Below, piece by piece: positions 1 through 9,674 of a stretch of 64,000 nt of DNA. Both the position numbers and the translations under genes were made by a program. Under the pieces are notes generated by a model. The model had not been told where the DNA came from, did not search any database, and saw only the letters and a list, made by a program, of their open reading frames with translations. The DNA is taken from contig SHMQ01000001.1 in assembly GCA_008534395.1 (NCBI GenBank), positions 62,001-126,000 of the forward strand, in the 5' to 3' direction. The DNA is from Candidatus Acidulodesulfobacterium acidiphilum (lineage in GTDB: Bacteria; SZUA-79; Acidulodesulfobacterales; Acidulodesulfobacteraceae). How positions within the stretch are numbered: position 1 is the first letter of the stretch; every line of letters begins with the position of its first letter.

Positions 1-1102
1 TGGCATGCCCGGATACATGTATCTCCGATATGTTTTCGTAATAAACTTCGGCTCCTCTTTTATAAAGATTATTTATTATTTTGGATATAGCTTTTTCGTT
101 TCCGGGAATAAACTTAGAAGACATTAAAACAAGGTCGTTAGGCTTAATTTTAACATACTTATGGTCGTCGACCGAAATTCTGGACAGCGCAGACATTGCT
201 TCGCCTTGCGTTCCGGTCGTCAGTATTAAAAGTTCTTCCGGCTTGTAATAGCCGATAGTTTCTTCGTCTATTAAAATATCTTCGGGAATGCTTAAATAGC
301 CCAATTTTCTGGCTACCTTCGTGTACGTCATAAGGCTTCTTCCGCTGAATATAACCTTTTTATTAAACTCGGCGGCAAGCGAAAGCAGTTCCGAAATTCT
401 GTGAATATTGGAGGCAAAAAGAGCTACTATAATTCTGGTTTCGTTATCCCTGAAAATATTTCTGAAAGTTTTTTTTATATCGTTTTCCGATATCGTAAAT
501 CCCTCTTTTTCTATATTGGTAGAATCCGAAAATAATGCTAAAACGCCTCTATCCCCGTAATATGCAAGCCTGTTAATATCCGTTGCGGCATCTTTTTCGA
601 GCGTCTGGTCTAATTTAAAATCACCCGTATGTATAATGGTTCCTACAGGAGTTTTTATTGCAAGGCTTGCTCCGTCTATTATAGAATGCGCTACCCTTAT
701 AAATTCTATTTCAAAATCGCCGAGAGTAATCGTATTTCCGGTTTTGACGGTGAAAAGAGATACTTTAAAAGGCAGGTCGTGTTCTTTTAGTTTTTCTTCA
801 AGTATTCCAAGAGTAAAGGGCGTGCCGAATATCGGAATGTTAAACTCCCTTAACACATACGGTATGGCGCCTATATGGTCTTCGTGCCCGTGGGTAAGAA
901 CGATTCCTCTAATTTTTTTCTTTTTTTCGGGGTCGTATAAATATCTTATGTCGGGAATTACCATGTCTATTCCCAGCATGTAATCCTCCGGAAACATAAT
1001 TCCGGAATCTACTATTATAATGTCTTTTTCGGTCTCGTAAACCATCATATTGAGACCTATTTCGCCGAGTCCGCCGAGAGGTATTACTTTTAACTTAGGC
1101 AT
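1..1102 (-). CDS. rnj: Ribonuclease J (N-terminal part, runs off window start)
   Basis: Metallo-beta-lactamase/beta-CASP ribonuclease, a cytoplasmic enzyme of RNA processing and decay. My translation begins MPKLKVIPLGGLGEIGLNMM and contains the zinc motif LTHGHEDHIGA (HxHxDH). Near the window edge it reads IHVSGHA, a beta-CASP signature. About 367 codons are present against a usual ~550, so the C-terminal third lies outside the window. The start is the ATG at 1102. It is followed 3' of the start by a minus-strand run of unrelated genes. Identification is from family motifs and is secure; the J1/J2 subtype cannot be told. Confidence 0.93.
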   Translation of the reverse strand, partial: MPKLKVIPLGGLGEIGLNMMVYETEKDIIIVDSGIMFPEDYMLGIDMVIPDIRYLYDPEKKKKIRGIVLTHGHEDHIGAIPYVLREFNIPIFGTPFTLGILEEKLKEHDLPFKVSLFTVKTGNTITLGDFEIEFIRVAHSIIDGASLAIKTPVGTIIHTGDFKLDQTLEKDAATDINRLAYYGDRGVLALFSDSTNIEKEGFTISENDIKKTFRNIFRDNETRIIVALFASNIHRISELLSLAAEFNKKVIFSGRSLMTYTKVARKLGYLSIPEDILIDEETIGYYKPEELLILTTGTQGEAMSALSRISVDDHKYVKIKPNDLVLMSSKFIPGNEKAISKIINNLYKRGAEVYYENISEIHVSGHA

Positions 1103-1136
1103 TTATTTTTATATTTTTATTTTTTTTATTAGTTAA

Positions 1137-1931
1137 TTAATTTACAACGTCGTTAATTTTATCATCTGATGCTTTTTTATTCAAGACCTCTAGTATTTCG
1201 TCTTCTATCGTTTTGATTATATCGTCTTCTTTGCCGGACGTAAAATTCTTTTTCTTTTCGGATGCTTCAATAGGCTTTAAAATATGAAGTTCGACTTTTT
1301 GTCCGGGATGGATTGTAAGGCTGTTTTTCCTTAAAATATTTACCGTACCTTTAATAACGACTGGAAGAACGGTCGGATTGCCCTGTTTCAAAAACATATT
1401 GAGCCCGCCTTTTTTAAAACTTAAAAGTTTTCCGTCCAAAGACCTTGTACCTTCGGGAAAAATGAGTATGGAGGTTTTGTTTTTAATGAGTTCGGTAGAT
1501 TTTTTAACGCTTTTTAGCGCTCTTCTTAAATTTTCCCTGTCTATAGCAATATATCCGAGTCTTTTCATAGCCCAACCGAGGAAAGGTATTTTAAAAAGCG
1601 ATGCTTTTGCAATAAATTTAAAATTTAAATCGAGCGAAGCTAGTAAAACGAATATGTCGAAATAACTCTGGTGGTTAGGCGTAATAATATAAGATTTCTG
1701 CGAAGATATATTTTCGGCGCCTGTGACGTCAACCTTTATCATGCAGGCTTTTAATATAACTTTTGCCCATAATTTTGCAATACTCTGTGAGGTATCTTCG
1801 CTAAAAGACGAAACTATAACGGCTAATATCCCTGAAATCATCGTGAGCATGGTTATAACTGCCCAAAAATATAAACTTAAAAGAAAATCCGTTATCATGC
1901 TCTTTCGTATAAAAACTAAATAACCCTCCAT
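1137..1931 (-). CDS. plsC: 1-acyl-sn-glycerol-3-phosphate acyltransferase
   Basis: Membrane-bound acyltransferase that makes phosphatidic acid from lysophosphatidic acid in phospholipid synthesis. A hydrophobic segment spans about residues 14-42. The catalytic NHxxxxD block is NHQSYFD (about residues 86-92), and the acceptor-binding FPEGTRS block is at about 158-164. Its length of 264 residues is normal for the family. The start is uncertain: the ATG at 1931 has no good ribosome site, and an in-frame ATG at 1898 is an alternative that keeps the membrane segment. It lies 35 bases upstream of rnj on the same strand. Confidence 0.88.
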   Translation of the reverse strand: MEGYLVFIRKSMITDFLLSLYFWAVITMLTMISGILAVIVSSFSEDTSQSIAKLWAKVILKACMIKVDVTGAENISSQKSYIITPNHQSYFDIFVLLASLDLNFKFIAKASLFKIPFLGWAMKRLGYIAIDRENLRRALKSVKKSTELIKNKTSILIFPEGTRSLDGKLLSFKKGGLNMFLKQGNPTVLPVVIKGTVNILRKNSLTIHPGQKVELHILKPIEASEKKKNFTSGKEDDIIKTIEDEILEVLNKKASDDKINDVVN

Positions 1932-1954
1932 TTGTACTAAAGATAGGTTTATTG

Positions 1955-2362
1955 TTAGAATAATGCTTCATGAATTTCGGTTGCGACAAGCTCCCCGCTT
2001 GAATTCTTAACGGCTAAAATTTTAACCGTTTCACCCTTGGTAAAAGACGAGCAGGAAACGGTTTGCATATTCATCGTGCTTCCGTCGGACATAGGGGCTT
2101 TGCATACGGTTGAACCCGTAATAATGCAGGTTGCACCATTATACAGTGTTATGGACGAACTGCTTATATTTTTAATCGTACCGGCAAAAGAATATGTCCC
2201 ATAAGCCGGTTTTACTATTACAGTACCGGTTGCTAAAATCAATACGGGTTTTGACTTCATTGACAACCGGTTAGCGCCTAAAACGGTTGTGGGAATACTT
2301 AATGTTATAAATGCAATAACAAATAGTCTTATTAAAAATCTTTTTTCCCCAAATATCATCAT
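1955..2362 (-). CDS. Exported hypothetical protein
   Basis: 135 residues with a clear signal peptide: basic start, hydrophobic core at about residues 11-28, and a likely cleavage after VLGA. The mature part is Ser/Thr rich and contains a GTIKNISSSSITL stretch like those in small periplasmic beta-barrel (DUF5666-type) domains. It has three cysteines, two of them flanking a GSTV turn. I do not recognise a specific function. It follows pilY1 on the same strand after a hairpin at 2408-2427, so it may be weakly coupled to the pilin operon. Confidence 0.6.
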   Translation of the reverse strand: MMIFGEKRFLIRLFVIAFITLSIPTTVLGANRLSMKSKPVLILATGTVIVKPAYGTYSFAGTIKNISSSSITLYNGATCIITGSTVCKAPMSDGSTMNMQTVSCSSFTKGETVKILAVKNSSGELVATEIHEALF

Positions 2363-2407
2363 CTTACTCCTTCCTTATTAATTAAAAATTATACCTTATA
2401 AACCGCC

Positions 2408-2427
2408 GTTCCTGCAAAAGCAGGAAC
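2408..2427. terminator. Hairpin between pilY1 and the exported protein gene
   Basis: Perfect 8-bp inverted repeat (GTTCCTGC / GCAGGAAC) with a 4-base AAAA loop, just after the pilY1 stop. No T-run follows on the minus strand, so it could be a weak terminator, an attenuator or a 3'-end stabilising hairpin. Confidence 0.5.
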
Positions 2428-2460
2428 ACGTTCTAATATTCCACTCTTCTAAATAAATAT

Positions 2461-5400
2461 TTACGGTAACCCGAACCATGATGTCGGCGTAATGTTGGCA
2501 ACAGGACCTGGAACATACTCCGTAATAACTTTCCCTGTGGAAGTTGTCACGATAAGAGTATTGCCAGATATAACCGGAGCCGAAGGCACTCCTTCTCCAA
2601 GGTTGATAGATTGTTCCGTAGATGAAGTAGGAGTTGAACCGGAGCCGGTTATCGGTTCCGAAATAGTTCCGTTGCTTTCGATTGCGCTTCCCCCGTTAGT
2701 ATAATAAACGGCATAAAGCCGACCCGTGCCCTGTCCGCAAGATGTAGAGGATGGAGCATATGTAGTAAAATATACGATATTATCATAAACTACAGGGGAA
2801 GATACGACTCTTTCATTGGTGTGAGGCAAATCTATTACCCATCCGACATCTCCGTTAGAAATTACCGATAAATTTGTTGTTGTAGTACTAGTTCCACTTG
2901 AATTTGTAGTTGTTTTGGTCACGGTTTCGCTTGTATTAGTTGCATTATAAAGGTTAGTTTCCGAATAAGGAGCACCCGACGGACATGTGCCGACCGGGGT
3001 TACAGTGGTTTGTCCGGTATCTATGCCTATAAGTTCATTCGTATTTGCACTTGTAGTGTTATTTAAATCTGCCCTATTGCCGGTTCCAAAAAAAAGCCAA
3101 AAATTATTAGAAACATCATTTGTGGTCGCCGGCGGATAAAAAATATTAAGTGGTGAATTGGAAGCAAAAATTCTGCATCCTGTCCAGTTTGATTTCCCGC
3201 TGGAAGCATACGGCATAGTATAATCTGGAATATCGAAAGCCCACATCTGTCCTCCTAAATCCCCTACATAAAAGGCTTCAATCCTGCCGTTAGGACTAAA
3301 AATAGGCGAAACAGCTGAAGGTATCGAATATTTCATATTGGCATCATCTGCACTGTCGAATTTCCATAATACCTGCTCATAGGCATAATTTGGTGTCGTC
3401 GTAGAAGAAATATTAACTGGATTTGGCGATGCATAAAGAGCATAAACAGCATTACCCGCCGAAGTCGAAGTAGAAGTATAATAGCCGCCGCCTGTAAACC
3501 CCGCATATATTTTAGCATATTCGGGGTCATTTAAAGGATTATTTGCGCAAATCCCGTTCGTGGAAGTAGAATAAGGCAGGCATACATACGATATTACAGG
3601 CTTTGACCACGTATATCCCATATTGCCGTCAGGATTGCTGGAAGAAGAGTAAGCGTCGGAAAAATCCCATAACGGGTCAGGATAACTACTGCCTGAAGGA
3701 TTTGTAAGGCCTAAGGCATAATAACTCATTCCGCCGTTTCTTTCTCCGCCTATTAAGATTGTATGCCAGCTGTCATTAATAAATGCGCTGTTAGAACTAT
3801 TTGCACTGTTAGAGCTAAGAACTCCGTTAACGACAAAAAGATTATTGAAATATACGTCGGAAACGGAAGGCGTAGAATCTACAAAAAAAGGCGTAGAGGA
3901 ACTTAAAGAATTGGCATACCACTGAGGAAGTTCCGTCAACAAATTGGGAGGAATATAACCAAAAATTTCCTGTCCGTTATTCGCATTAAATCCATGCAGC
4001 ATTCCGTCGTTTGCTCCGACTACAAGAACAGGAGTACGTCCGCTGTTACTATTTGCAAAAGCCTGATACGATGGAACCGAAAAATATGGAAAGACCGAAG
4101 GCGACCCTATAAAAACAGGGTCGGAATGATAAATCGCTCCTAATTTCCAGTCGGTATATGGACTTCCAAGATTTGCGCCAGGATTCAAAACAAACGGGAT
4201 TACATTATCTGTTGCGTTTGCCGTAGTCGTTCCCATTAATGTTGCCAACGCAGAAGATTCTGACGTATTAAAAGCCAGCGGGGAGGTCTGCCCGTTGCTC
4301 GAATCTAATTCCGAAGTTAAAATATTTCTATTTGAATTACCCGTTAATTGCTCTCCCGCCGACCATATTGAATCGCCGGTATTTACTTCTATATCCCCTA
4401 CAGGACAAGTTGCAATGGTATCATTTGGATTCGAACATGTTTCGGCGACGACGCCGTTTGGACCGACAAGCTCGCCGGATGAATTAAGCTCGAATTCGAA
4501 TAAATTGCCTTCGCCCCATAAGCGGTGAGGCATAGACGGCGTAAAATTAGCGTAATACACATCGTTATTCGAACCGTAAACCTGATGTATTACCGGAGAC
4601 GTGAAAGATTCTGTTTGAGACTGGATTTGTTTTAATATATTGGTGAGATACTGCACTAAAACCGAATAATTGTTAGCAAGGTAAACGGTGCCGGAAACGG
4701 TTATGCCGTTAGATAACGTATTTAAAGAGTTAGAAAGAGTTATGGTGGTAGAAGTTCCTGAATTATCGTAAATACTTGTTACGGTAGCGCAGTCGCTCGG
4801 ACTATTATACGTCATGCTATAGTTATTATCGGCTTCGCAGGTTACGCTGGTATCGCCGTTGTCCGAAACGGTGTCTCCTACAATAATGCCGTTTGTAGTA
4901 GGATTCGAACCTATATTGAGCGTGTCCGGCGTTGTACCCTGCTTTGCCGCAAAATTTAACGTCGGCGTCGCTCCGCCGCTAGATACGGTATAATATTCAT
5001 TAGGGTCTATGCCAGCACCCGCGTCTGCCATTTCTTGAAGATAACTGGTAGGATTGGTCGGACTGTAGCCAAAACCGACCATATAGGTTACAATCGGTTT
5101 TTTTATTTTTTGCGTGCTACTTGAACCACCGAGATTGTAAATATCATAAACTTCCAAAGGAGTTTGATTGCTAGGAATACCGTTAATGTTACCGTTAGAG
5201 CATGATGTGTTGACAATATTCGGAGGAATATCGTCCGCATTCCAGTCGCATCCCATATTTGCCTCTCCGTCCGTCACTATTATCGAAAAATACCTTAAAC
5301 ACTCGTTTGCCGAACTGCTTGAACTGCTACTGCTGTTTGTTATCGCATTGTCAAAAAACTCGTACATATCGGCAACGGAATCCGACATAGGCGTGCCTCC

Positions 5401-6303
5401 GCCTGCTTTAAGCCCAGAAATAGGCGTATCTGCCGGGTTTAAGCTATTGCTTCCGTATATCTCACTTGTCCATAAAAGGTTATTAATATCGCTATTTACT
5501 ATTGTTCCGCTTTGAAAAGGCTGTGCAACGTTAACGCTTGCAGTTCCCGTCCCCAGAGTCCCTCCGCTTTGCACTGGAAAATATAAATACCATGGACTAA
5601 GACTCGAAATTACTGAAGAACGAGGAGGCAGATAGTTCGTTATATATCGTCTGTAATCATATGACACAAAATAGTAAGTTACGCCTCCGCTTTGGAACAT
5701 GCCTTTAGGATAGCCGCAATATTTCCCTCTCCCTTCAACATCTACAAAAGGATAATTATTATTCAGAATCTTTTTACTAATGTTTGAATAATAAGCGCCG
5801 GATTCATCAGGGGTTCCTGTACCTCCTAAACTTAAAGAATAATGCTGTAAATTCGAAGGATTTGTAAATGTTGCATCGTCTGAATATACACAGTATTTCG
5901 TCTGCCCGAAGTTGCTATTTTGTTGAAATGAAGCAAAGGCAAAATTCATATCGGAAAAATTGCTTACGACGCCTCCTATCGCAAGTTTTGCATTATAAAT
6001 CTTTGAAAAAAAGGAGTTAGAACCCGGAGCCCATACTTTACTAGCGCCGCTTCCCGCCCAGCTTTCCGGAGGATCGTACAGGCCATTTGTTCCGTAATTT
6101 TGCTGCTGATTCCACATCATAGAGCCTGATGTATCTAAAAATATTAAAATATTCGCATTATTTGTGATAAGAGTACCTTGCGCAAAAGCAGTATTAAATA
6201 TCATCGCTGTCATATATACCGAAGTTAAAATTGCAAATATGAAAATTCGGTAAATAAATCCTTTTAAAAATAACATTACATTATTTTTAAATACCTTTAA
6301 CAT
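2461..6303 (-). CDS. pilY1: PilY1-like type IV pilus adhesin/assembly protein
   Basis: 1280 residues. An N-terminal signal/membrane segment (about 14-41) leads into a von Willebrand A domain whose metal site is DTSGSM at about residue 57. The C-terminal third carries the PilY1 beta-propeller blocks, for example VVGANDGMLHGF at about 760 and GGERNGGMSYYALGL further on. PilY1 proteins sit at the pilus tip, promote pilus extension and act in adhesion or surface sensing. The gene is last in a pilV-pilW-pilX-pilY1 run on the same strand, the usual minor-pilin operon order. Ser/Thr-rich low-complexity linkers are typical of surface proteins. Confidence 0.9.
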   Translation of the reverse strand: MLKVFKNNVMLFLKGFIYRIFIFAILTSVYMTAMIFNTAFAQGTLITNNANILIFLDTSGSMMWNQQQNYGTNGLYDPPESWAGSGASKVWAPGSNSFFSKIYNAKLAIGGVVSNFSDMNFAFASFQQNSNFGQTKYCVYSDDATFTNPSNLQHYSLSLGGTGTPDESGAYYSNISKKILNNNYPFVDVEGRGKYCGYPKGMFQSGGVTYYFVSYDYRRYITNYLPPRSSVISSLSPWYLYFPVQSGGTLGTGTASVNVAQPFQSGTIVNSDINNLLWTSEIYGSNSLNPADTPISGLKAGGGTPMSDSVADMYEFFDNAITNSSSSSSSSANECLRYFSIIVTDGEANMGCDWNADDIPPNIVNTSCSNGNINGIPSNQTPLEVYDIYNLGGSSSTQKIKKPIVTYMVGFGYSPTNPTSYLQEMADAGAGIDPNEYYTVSSGGATPTLNFAAKQGTTPDTLNIGSNPTTNGIIVGDTVSDNGDTSVTCEADNNYSMTYNSPSDCATVTSIYDNSGTSTTITLSNSLNTLSNGITVSGTVYLANNYSVLVQYLTNILKQIQSQTESFTSPVIHQVYGSNNDVYYANFTPSMPHRLWGEGNLFEFELNSSGELVGPNGVVAETCSNPNDTIATCPVGDIEVNTGDSIWSAGEQLTGNSNRNILTSELDSSNGQTSPLAFNTSESSALATLMGTTTANATDNVIPFVLNPGANLGSPYTDWKLGAIYHSDPVFIGSPSVFPYFSVPSYQAFANSNSGRTPVLVVGANDGMLHGFNANNGQEIFGYIPPNLLTELPQWYANSLSSSTPFFVDSTPSVSDVYFNNLFVVNGVLSSNSANSSNSAFINDSWHTILIGGERNGGMSYYALGLTNPSGSSYPDPLWDFSDAYSSSSNPDGNMGYTWSKPVISYVCLPYSTSTNGICANNPLNDPEYAKIYAGFTGGGYYTSTSTSAGNAVYALYASPNPVNISSTTTPNYAYEQVLWKFDSADDANMKYSIPSAVSPIFSPNGRIEAFYVGDLGGQMWAFDIPDYTMPYASSGKSNWTGCRIFASNSPLNIFYPPATTNDVSNNFWLFFGTGNRADLNNTTSANTNELIGIDTGQTTVTPVGTCPSGAPYSETNLYNATNTSETVTKTTTNSSGTSTTTTNLSVISNGDVGWVIDLPHTNERVVSSPVVYDNIVYFTTYAPSSTSCGQGTGRLYAVYYTNGGSAIESNGTISEPITGSGSTPTSSTEQSINLGEGVPSAPVISGNTLIVTTSTGKVITEYVPGPVANITPTSWFGLP

Positions 6304-6383
6304 GGTTTTCTCCTTCTTTTAATTATAATAATACATACGCCCTTATTATTTATAGCTGCAATTTGTTTTAATCATAAATAAAT

Positions 6384-7070
6384 CTAACCACCCTCATTCA
6401 AAGGTCCATACTTAAACGTCATACCCGTATGGGCGGTTACGGACGGCTTATTGCTGTTTATAATATCTTGACTTATTACGTCTATTTGACCTTTATAAAA
6501 ATAAAAATTATTTCCATATCCTTTAGCATTGCCGTAACTGCCAAAATAACTAAAACCGATTTGCCCGTTGTTTTGGGGAAGATTATCCGGGTTTACAATA
6601 TTACTATTTGTAACCGGAATTATATTGCTCGAGGATAAAGACTGACAGGTTATCCCATTTGAAACTGAAGGAACGGGAGCCATATAAATATTATACGTGT
6701 TGTTTATTTCTACGTTTGTCTGGTTGCCGTTTGCTAATTTAAGCGGACTGCACAGAGCAGCCGGATTCTCTACGGTGTAATAATAATATCCCGGCAAAGG
6801 CATACCTGCTATGCCTACTCCGGCATCTACGCCTTGATTAGTTCCTATTTGAGACAATATTATATCCGCCGCAGAATTAGATACATTAACCGTATACTGA
6901 TTAACAATATTGTTTCCGGCATTAATAATATCCGTGCCGGTAGTTTCGATAGCTACCGCCGCCAATATACCCAGAATTGCGATAACCAATATTACCGTTA
7001 AAAGCGCTATACCGTTATTGTTACTTATTATATTGCTTCTGACTTTGTTTTTTACAATTCTATTTTTCAT
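6384..7070 (-). CDS. pilX: PilX-like minor pilin
   Basis: 228 residues with a short basic leader ending NNNG followed by the hydrophobic helix IALLTVILVIAILGILA, a type IV prepilin signature. The residue at position +5 of the mature protein is Thr rather than the usual Glu, which is common in PilX-type minor pilins. The rest is a pilin-like globular domain without recognisable motifs. It lies between pilW and pilY1, which fits a role in priming pilus assembly together with PilY1. Confidence 0.8.
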   Translation of the reverse strand: MKNRIVKNKVRSNIISNNNGIALLTVILVIAILGILAAVAIETTGTDIINAGNNIVNQYTVNVSNSAADIILSQIGTNQGVDAGVGIAGMPLPGYYYYTVENPAALCSPLKLANGNQTNVEINNTYNIYMAPVPSVSNGITCQSLSSSNIIPVTNSNIVNPDNLPQNNGQIGFSYFGSYGNAKGYGNNFYFYKGQIDVISQDIINSNKPSVTAHTGMTFKYGPLNEGG

Positions 7071-7094
7071 AACTGCCGCCGAATAATCAAAAAA

Positions 7095-8240
7095 TTAACT
7101 GCCGTAATAAACATTCCTTAAAAAAACATTAGAACTAAGCGTTTTTGAAACGTTTGTCCCTGTGCCGACATTTGGTGCCGTATGCACGCTGTAAGCAGGG
7201 GAATCGGATATTGCGACGTCGGATTCCCCCGTAATAGATAAAAGATAAAGATAGCTCAGCTGGGTCGTAGAATTTAACTGATTTAACGACGTAACGCTAA
7301 ATCCTGTTATATAATTGTCGAGTTTAATAATCGTATTAGGAGCGCAAACAAGGGTGGGAGGGGCTATATTATTCGTTGGATTATACGGCGGCTGTATATC
7401 GCATTCATATAATGCGCCCGGCTCGCTATAAGGAGAATATGGAGCATTAAATATATATGGCGGCGCCGGTTGTATCCAGTAAAACAAAACCTGAACTATC
7501 GTCTGCTGGGTAGAAGAATTCATTAAAACTGTTCCGCCGGATATATTATCGGGGGGGACCGGGTTTGGATTACCGGAGCACACTCCGCCTCCGTTTCCGG
7601 GATTGATCTGAATCTTACCGGCAGCCGGCTGTACATTTGTTATACATACCCCGTCTATAGCACCAGCAGGCGTTGAAACAAGTATATTTTCGCCTATAAA
7701 AAAGTTATTAATATTGCATTGCGGCGACACGTTAAATTCTGCCGCGCCCCCCGGCGGATTGCCTCCGGCATTAACAGCCGTTAAAGTACAAGCATTTGCA
7801 TTGTTAGGAGACAAAGGCGAGTAAGGCGGCGAATAATAAGTTGTCATGACTTCGAAAGTCGGAGTGGGGCTAACCGAAAGTATATTCCCGTTAGATTCTT
7901 CTATTTCTACATTATAAGGACCGGCAGGAATAGATGCAGACGAAGGAATTTGTACGGACGGAATTGACGCAGATTGATTAAAAAGATTCTGTCCATAATC
8001 GAATCCGGCCATACGCAGCGAATACCTGACCGTATTAAATGCCGTATTTAATCTTTGCTGTTCGGTCGAAACAGACCTGTTCAGCCTTATAACGCCGGAT
8101 TGCGTGAGCAAAATAAATCCTGCCGCCGCAACAACAATAAGAGAAATAGCAAGAGCAATTATGAGCTCTACTGCGGTCAGTCCCTTACTGTTTAACTTAA
8201 TGATATATCTTAATTTTTTTAAACCGCTTAATATTTTCAT
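7095..8240 (-). CDS. pilW: PilW-like minor pilin
   Basis: 381 residues. A leader of about 20 residues ends in SKG, then LTAVELIIALAISLIVVAAA: a prepilin peptidase site with the conserved Glu at +5. The large C-terminal domain is Pro/Asn rich with few motifs, as usual for PilW. It is 9 bases downstream of pilV and 24 upstream of pilX, so the four genes are probably one transcript. A run of seven C in the coding strand (7551-7557) is present but in frame. Confidence 0.82.
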   Translation of the reverse strand: MKILSGLKKLRYIIKLNSKGLTAVELIIALAISLIVVAAAGFILLTQSGVIRLNRSVSTEQQRLNTAFNTVRYSLRMAGFDYGQNLFNQSASIPSVQIPSSASIPAGPYNVEIEESNGNILSVSPTPTFEVMTTYYSPPYSPLSPNNANACTLTAVNAGGNPPGGAAEFNVSPQCNINNFFIGENILVSTPAGAIDGVCITNVQPAAGKIQINPGNGGGVCSGNPNPVPPDNISGGTVLMNSSTQQTIVQVLFYWIQPAPPYIFNAPYSPYSEPGALYECDIQPPYNPTNNIAPPTLVCAPNTIIKLDNYITGFSVTSLNQLNSTTQLSYLYLLSITGESDVAISDSPAYSVHTAPNVGTGTNVSKTLSSNVFLRNVYYGS

Positions 8241-8249
8241 AATAACTTA

Positions 8250-8801
8250 TCAGATAGTATCATATAATGTAATAATATGTTCGCCGATATTATTCCCTGC
8301 ATTCCCAACATTATAAGCATTATACCAACTTACCTGAACTTTTGCATTTATTAATGAAGGTGAAATTGAATTATATGCTAAATTAATTGTGACGATATAA
8401 GGAATAGTAACGCCAAGCCCTGCAGATGCAGGAGAATCCGGCGCCGCACCTCCTACTGCTAAAACTGGATTTATACAGGATGTAACCGAATTTCTAGAAT
8501 CGGGATTCAATACGACTGGAGAAACGGTGTAAGTGTAAGTCCCTGGTAGAGCAGAAATGCCCCAGTTTGTTAAATTATTATTAATTCCGGTCACTCCGAG
8601 GCAGTTTAGCTGGCTGACCTCGGCCTGCGCTATAGCCGTAGCGGTATTTATCTTGCCGGCCGTAGCATTGTTATTAGTAAGGTCTATAGAAAGCGCCATT
8701 ACTCCCAGAAACCCGACGGTGAGAATGACCATAGCTATCATTACCTCAAGAAGAGAAGCACCGTTGCGGTTTTTTATCGATACGCAATTTTTCATATGCA
8801 T
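8250..8801 (-). CDS. pilV: PilV-like minor pilin
   Basis: 183 residues. The start MHMKNCVSIKNRNG is followed by ASLLEVMIAMVILTVGFLGV, a type IV prepilin cleavage site with Glu at +5. It matches the PilV N-terminal family, including the later QAEVSQL-type segment. It is first in the pilV-pilW-pilX-pilY1 run. Such minor pilins form the tip complex that initiates pilus polymerisation. The main pilin gene and assembly ATPases are not in this window. Confidence 0.82.
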   Translation of the reverse strand: MHMKNCVSIKNRNGASLLEVMIAMVILTVGFLGVMALSIDLTNNNATAGKINTATAIAQAEVSQLNCLGVTGINNNLTNWGISALPGTYTYTVSPVVLNPDSRNSVTSCINPVLAVGGAAPDSPASAGLGVTIPYIVTINLAYNSISPSLINAKVQVSWYNAYNVGNAGNNIGEHIITLYDTI

Positions 8802-9096
8802 TCTATAAAATTTTATTTTAAAAATTCTATTTTTGTTTTATATAAATAATTATATCATTGTACAAAAAAAAGTCAAAATTTATTAATTTATTATATAACT
8901 TAATAAAAAATTGTAACCGAAACGTAACATAAACGAAATATAAATTTAACAAAAATGTAACATAAATTTAACTTGCCAAATTGCTTTACTTAATTTATCA
9001 TAACTTTATTGCATTAAAATATTGGATTAAAATTTTTATCTATTTTATCTATTTATTATCCTTTAACTTCATTAAATTATTCATTTTGGAGGTTGT
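8802..9096. other. AT-rich divergent intergenic region
   Basis: About 295 bases between divergent pilV and ssb. It must hold promoters for both. It is very AT rich with several short A and T runs. The only firm element I see is the ribosome site GGAGG (9088-9092) for ssb. No hairpin or RNA gene was recognised. Confidence 0.5.
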
Positions 9097-9588
9097 ATGG
9101 CAAGTTTAAACAAAGTAATGCTTATAGGCAATCTTGGAAAAGACCCTGAATTAAGGTACACGCCGGACGGTTTGGCTATTTTAAAGTTTTCCATTGCGAC
9201 GTCGGAGTATTATAACGATAAATCCGGCAATAAAACGGAAAAAACTACTTGGCACAATGTAGTAGTATTCGGAAAGATAGCTCAAACTCTTGCAAACTAT
9301 CTTAACAAGGGAAAACAAGTTTTCGTAGAAGGCAGAATTAATAACCGTTCTTACGATAAACAGGACGGAACTAAAGGATATATAAGCGAGGTAATCGCTA
9401 ACAATATCGTTCTGCTCGGCGCAAAAGGCGGCAGCGGCGGCGCTGAACCGGCAGATGCCGATTACGGGCAGGTCTCAAACGATTATGGCTATGCGGCACA
9501 AAACGGCGGCAGTTCTTACGGCGCCGGCTCCGCAAATACCGGCGGGACGTCAAACCAGCCGGGCGAGGACGACGATATTCCGTTTTAA
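9097..9588 (+). CDS. ssb: Single-stranded DNA-binding protein
   Basis: 163 residues. It has an N-terminal OB fold (MASLNKVMLIGNLGKDPELR, then the KTTWHNVVVFGK block), a Gly/Ser-rich flexible linker from about residue 110, and the acidic tail DDDIPF that binds partner proteins of replication and repair. GGAGG at 9088 sets the start. The length is typical of bacterial SSB. It is a single gene followed by a bidirectional terminator shared with glnA. Confidence 0.96.
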   Translation: MASLNKVMLIGNLGKDPELRYTPDGLAILKFSIATSEYYNDKSGNKTEKTTWHNVVVFGKIAQTLANYLNKGKQVFVEGRINNRSYDKQDGTKGYISEVIANNIVLLGAKGGSGGAEPADADYGQVSNDYGYAAQNGGSSYGAGSANTGGTSNQPGEDDDIPF

Positions 9589-9595
9589 AAACAGC

Positions 9596-9626
9596 GGCGG
9601 GTATAAATTTATAATTTATGCCCGCC
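9596..9626. terminator. Bidirectional terminator between ssb and glnA
   Basis: Inverted repeat of 13 bases per arm (GGCGGGTATAAAT at 9596-9608 and its near-complement at 9614-9626, one G-T pair) with a 5-base loop, placed between the convergent stops of ssb and glnA. A T4 run follows on the minus strand. Confidence 0.75.
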
Positions 9627-9674
9627 TCGCCTTATACTAAATAAATAAACTTTTTACGCTGATTACTTTAACTA

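Noticed and set aside
7551-7557. G7/C7 runs in pilW, and a similar run in ftsK (near 14883), as phase-variation tracts
   Set aside because: The frames are intact through these runs, and seven is short for efficient slippage.
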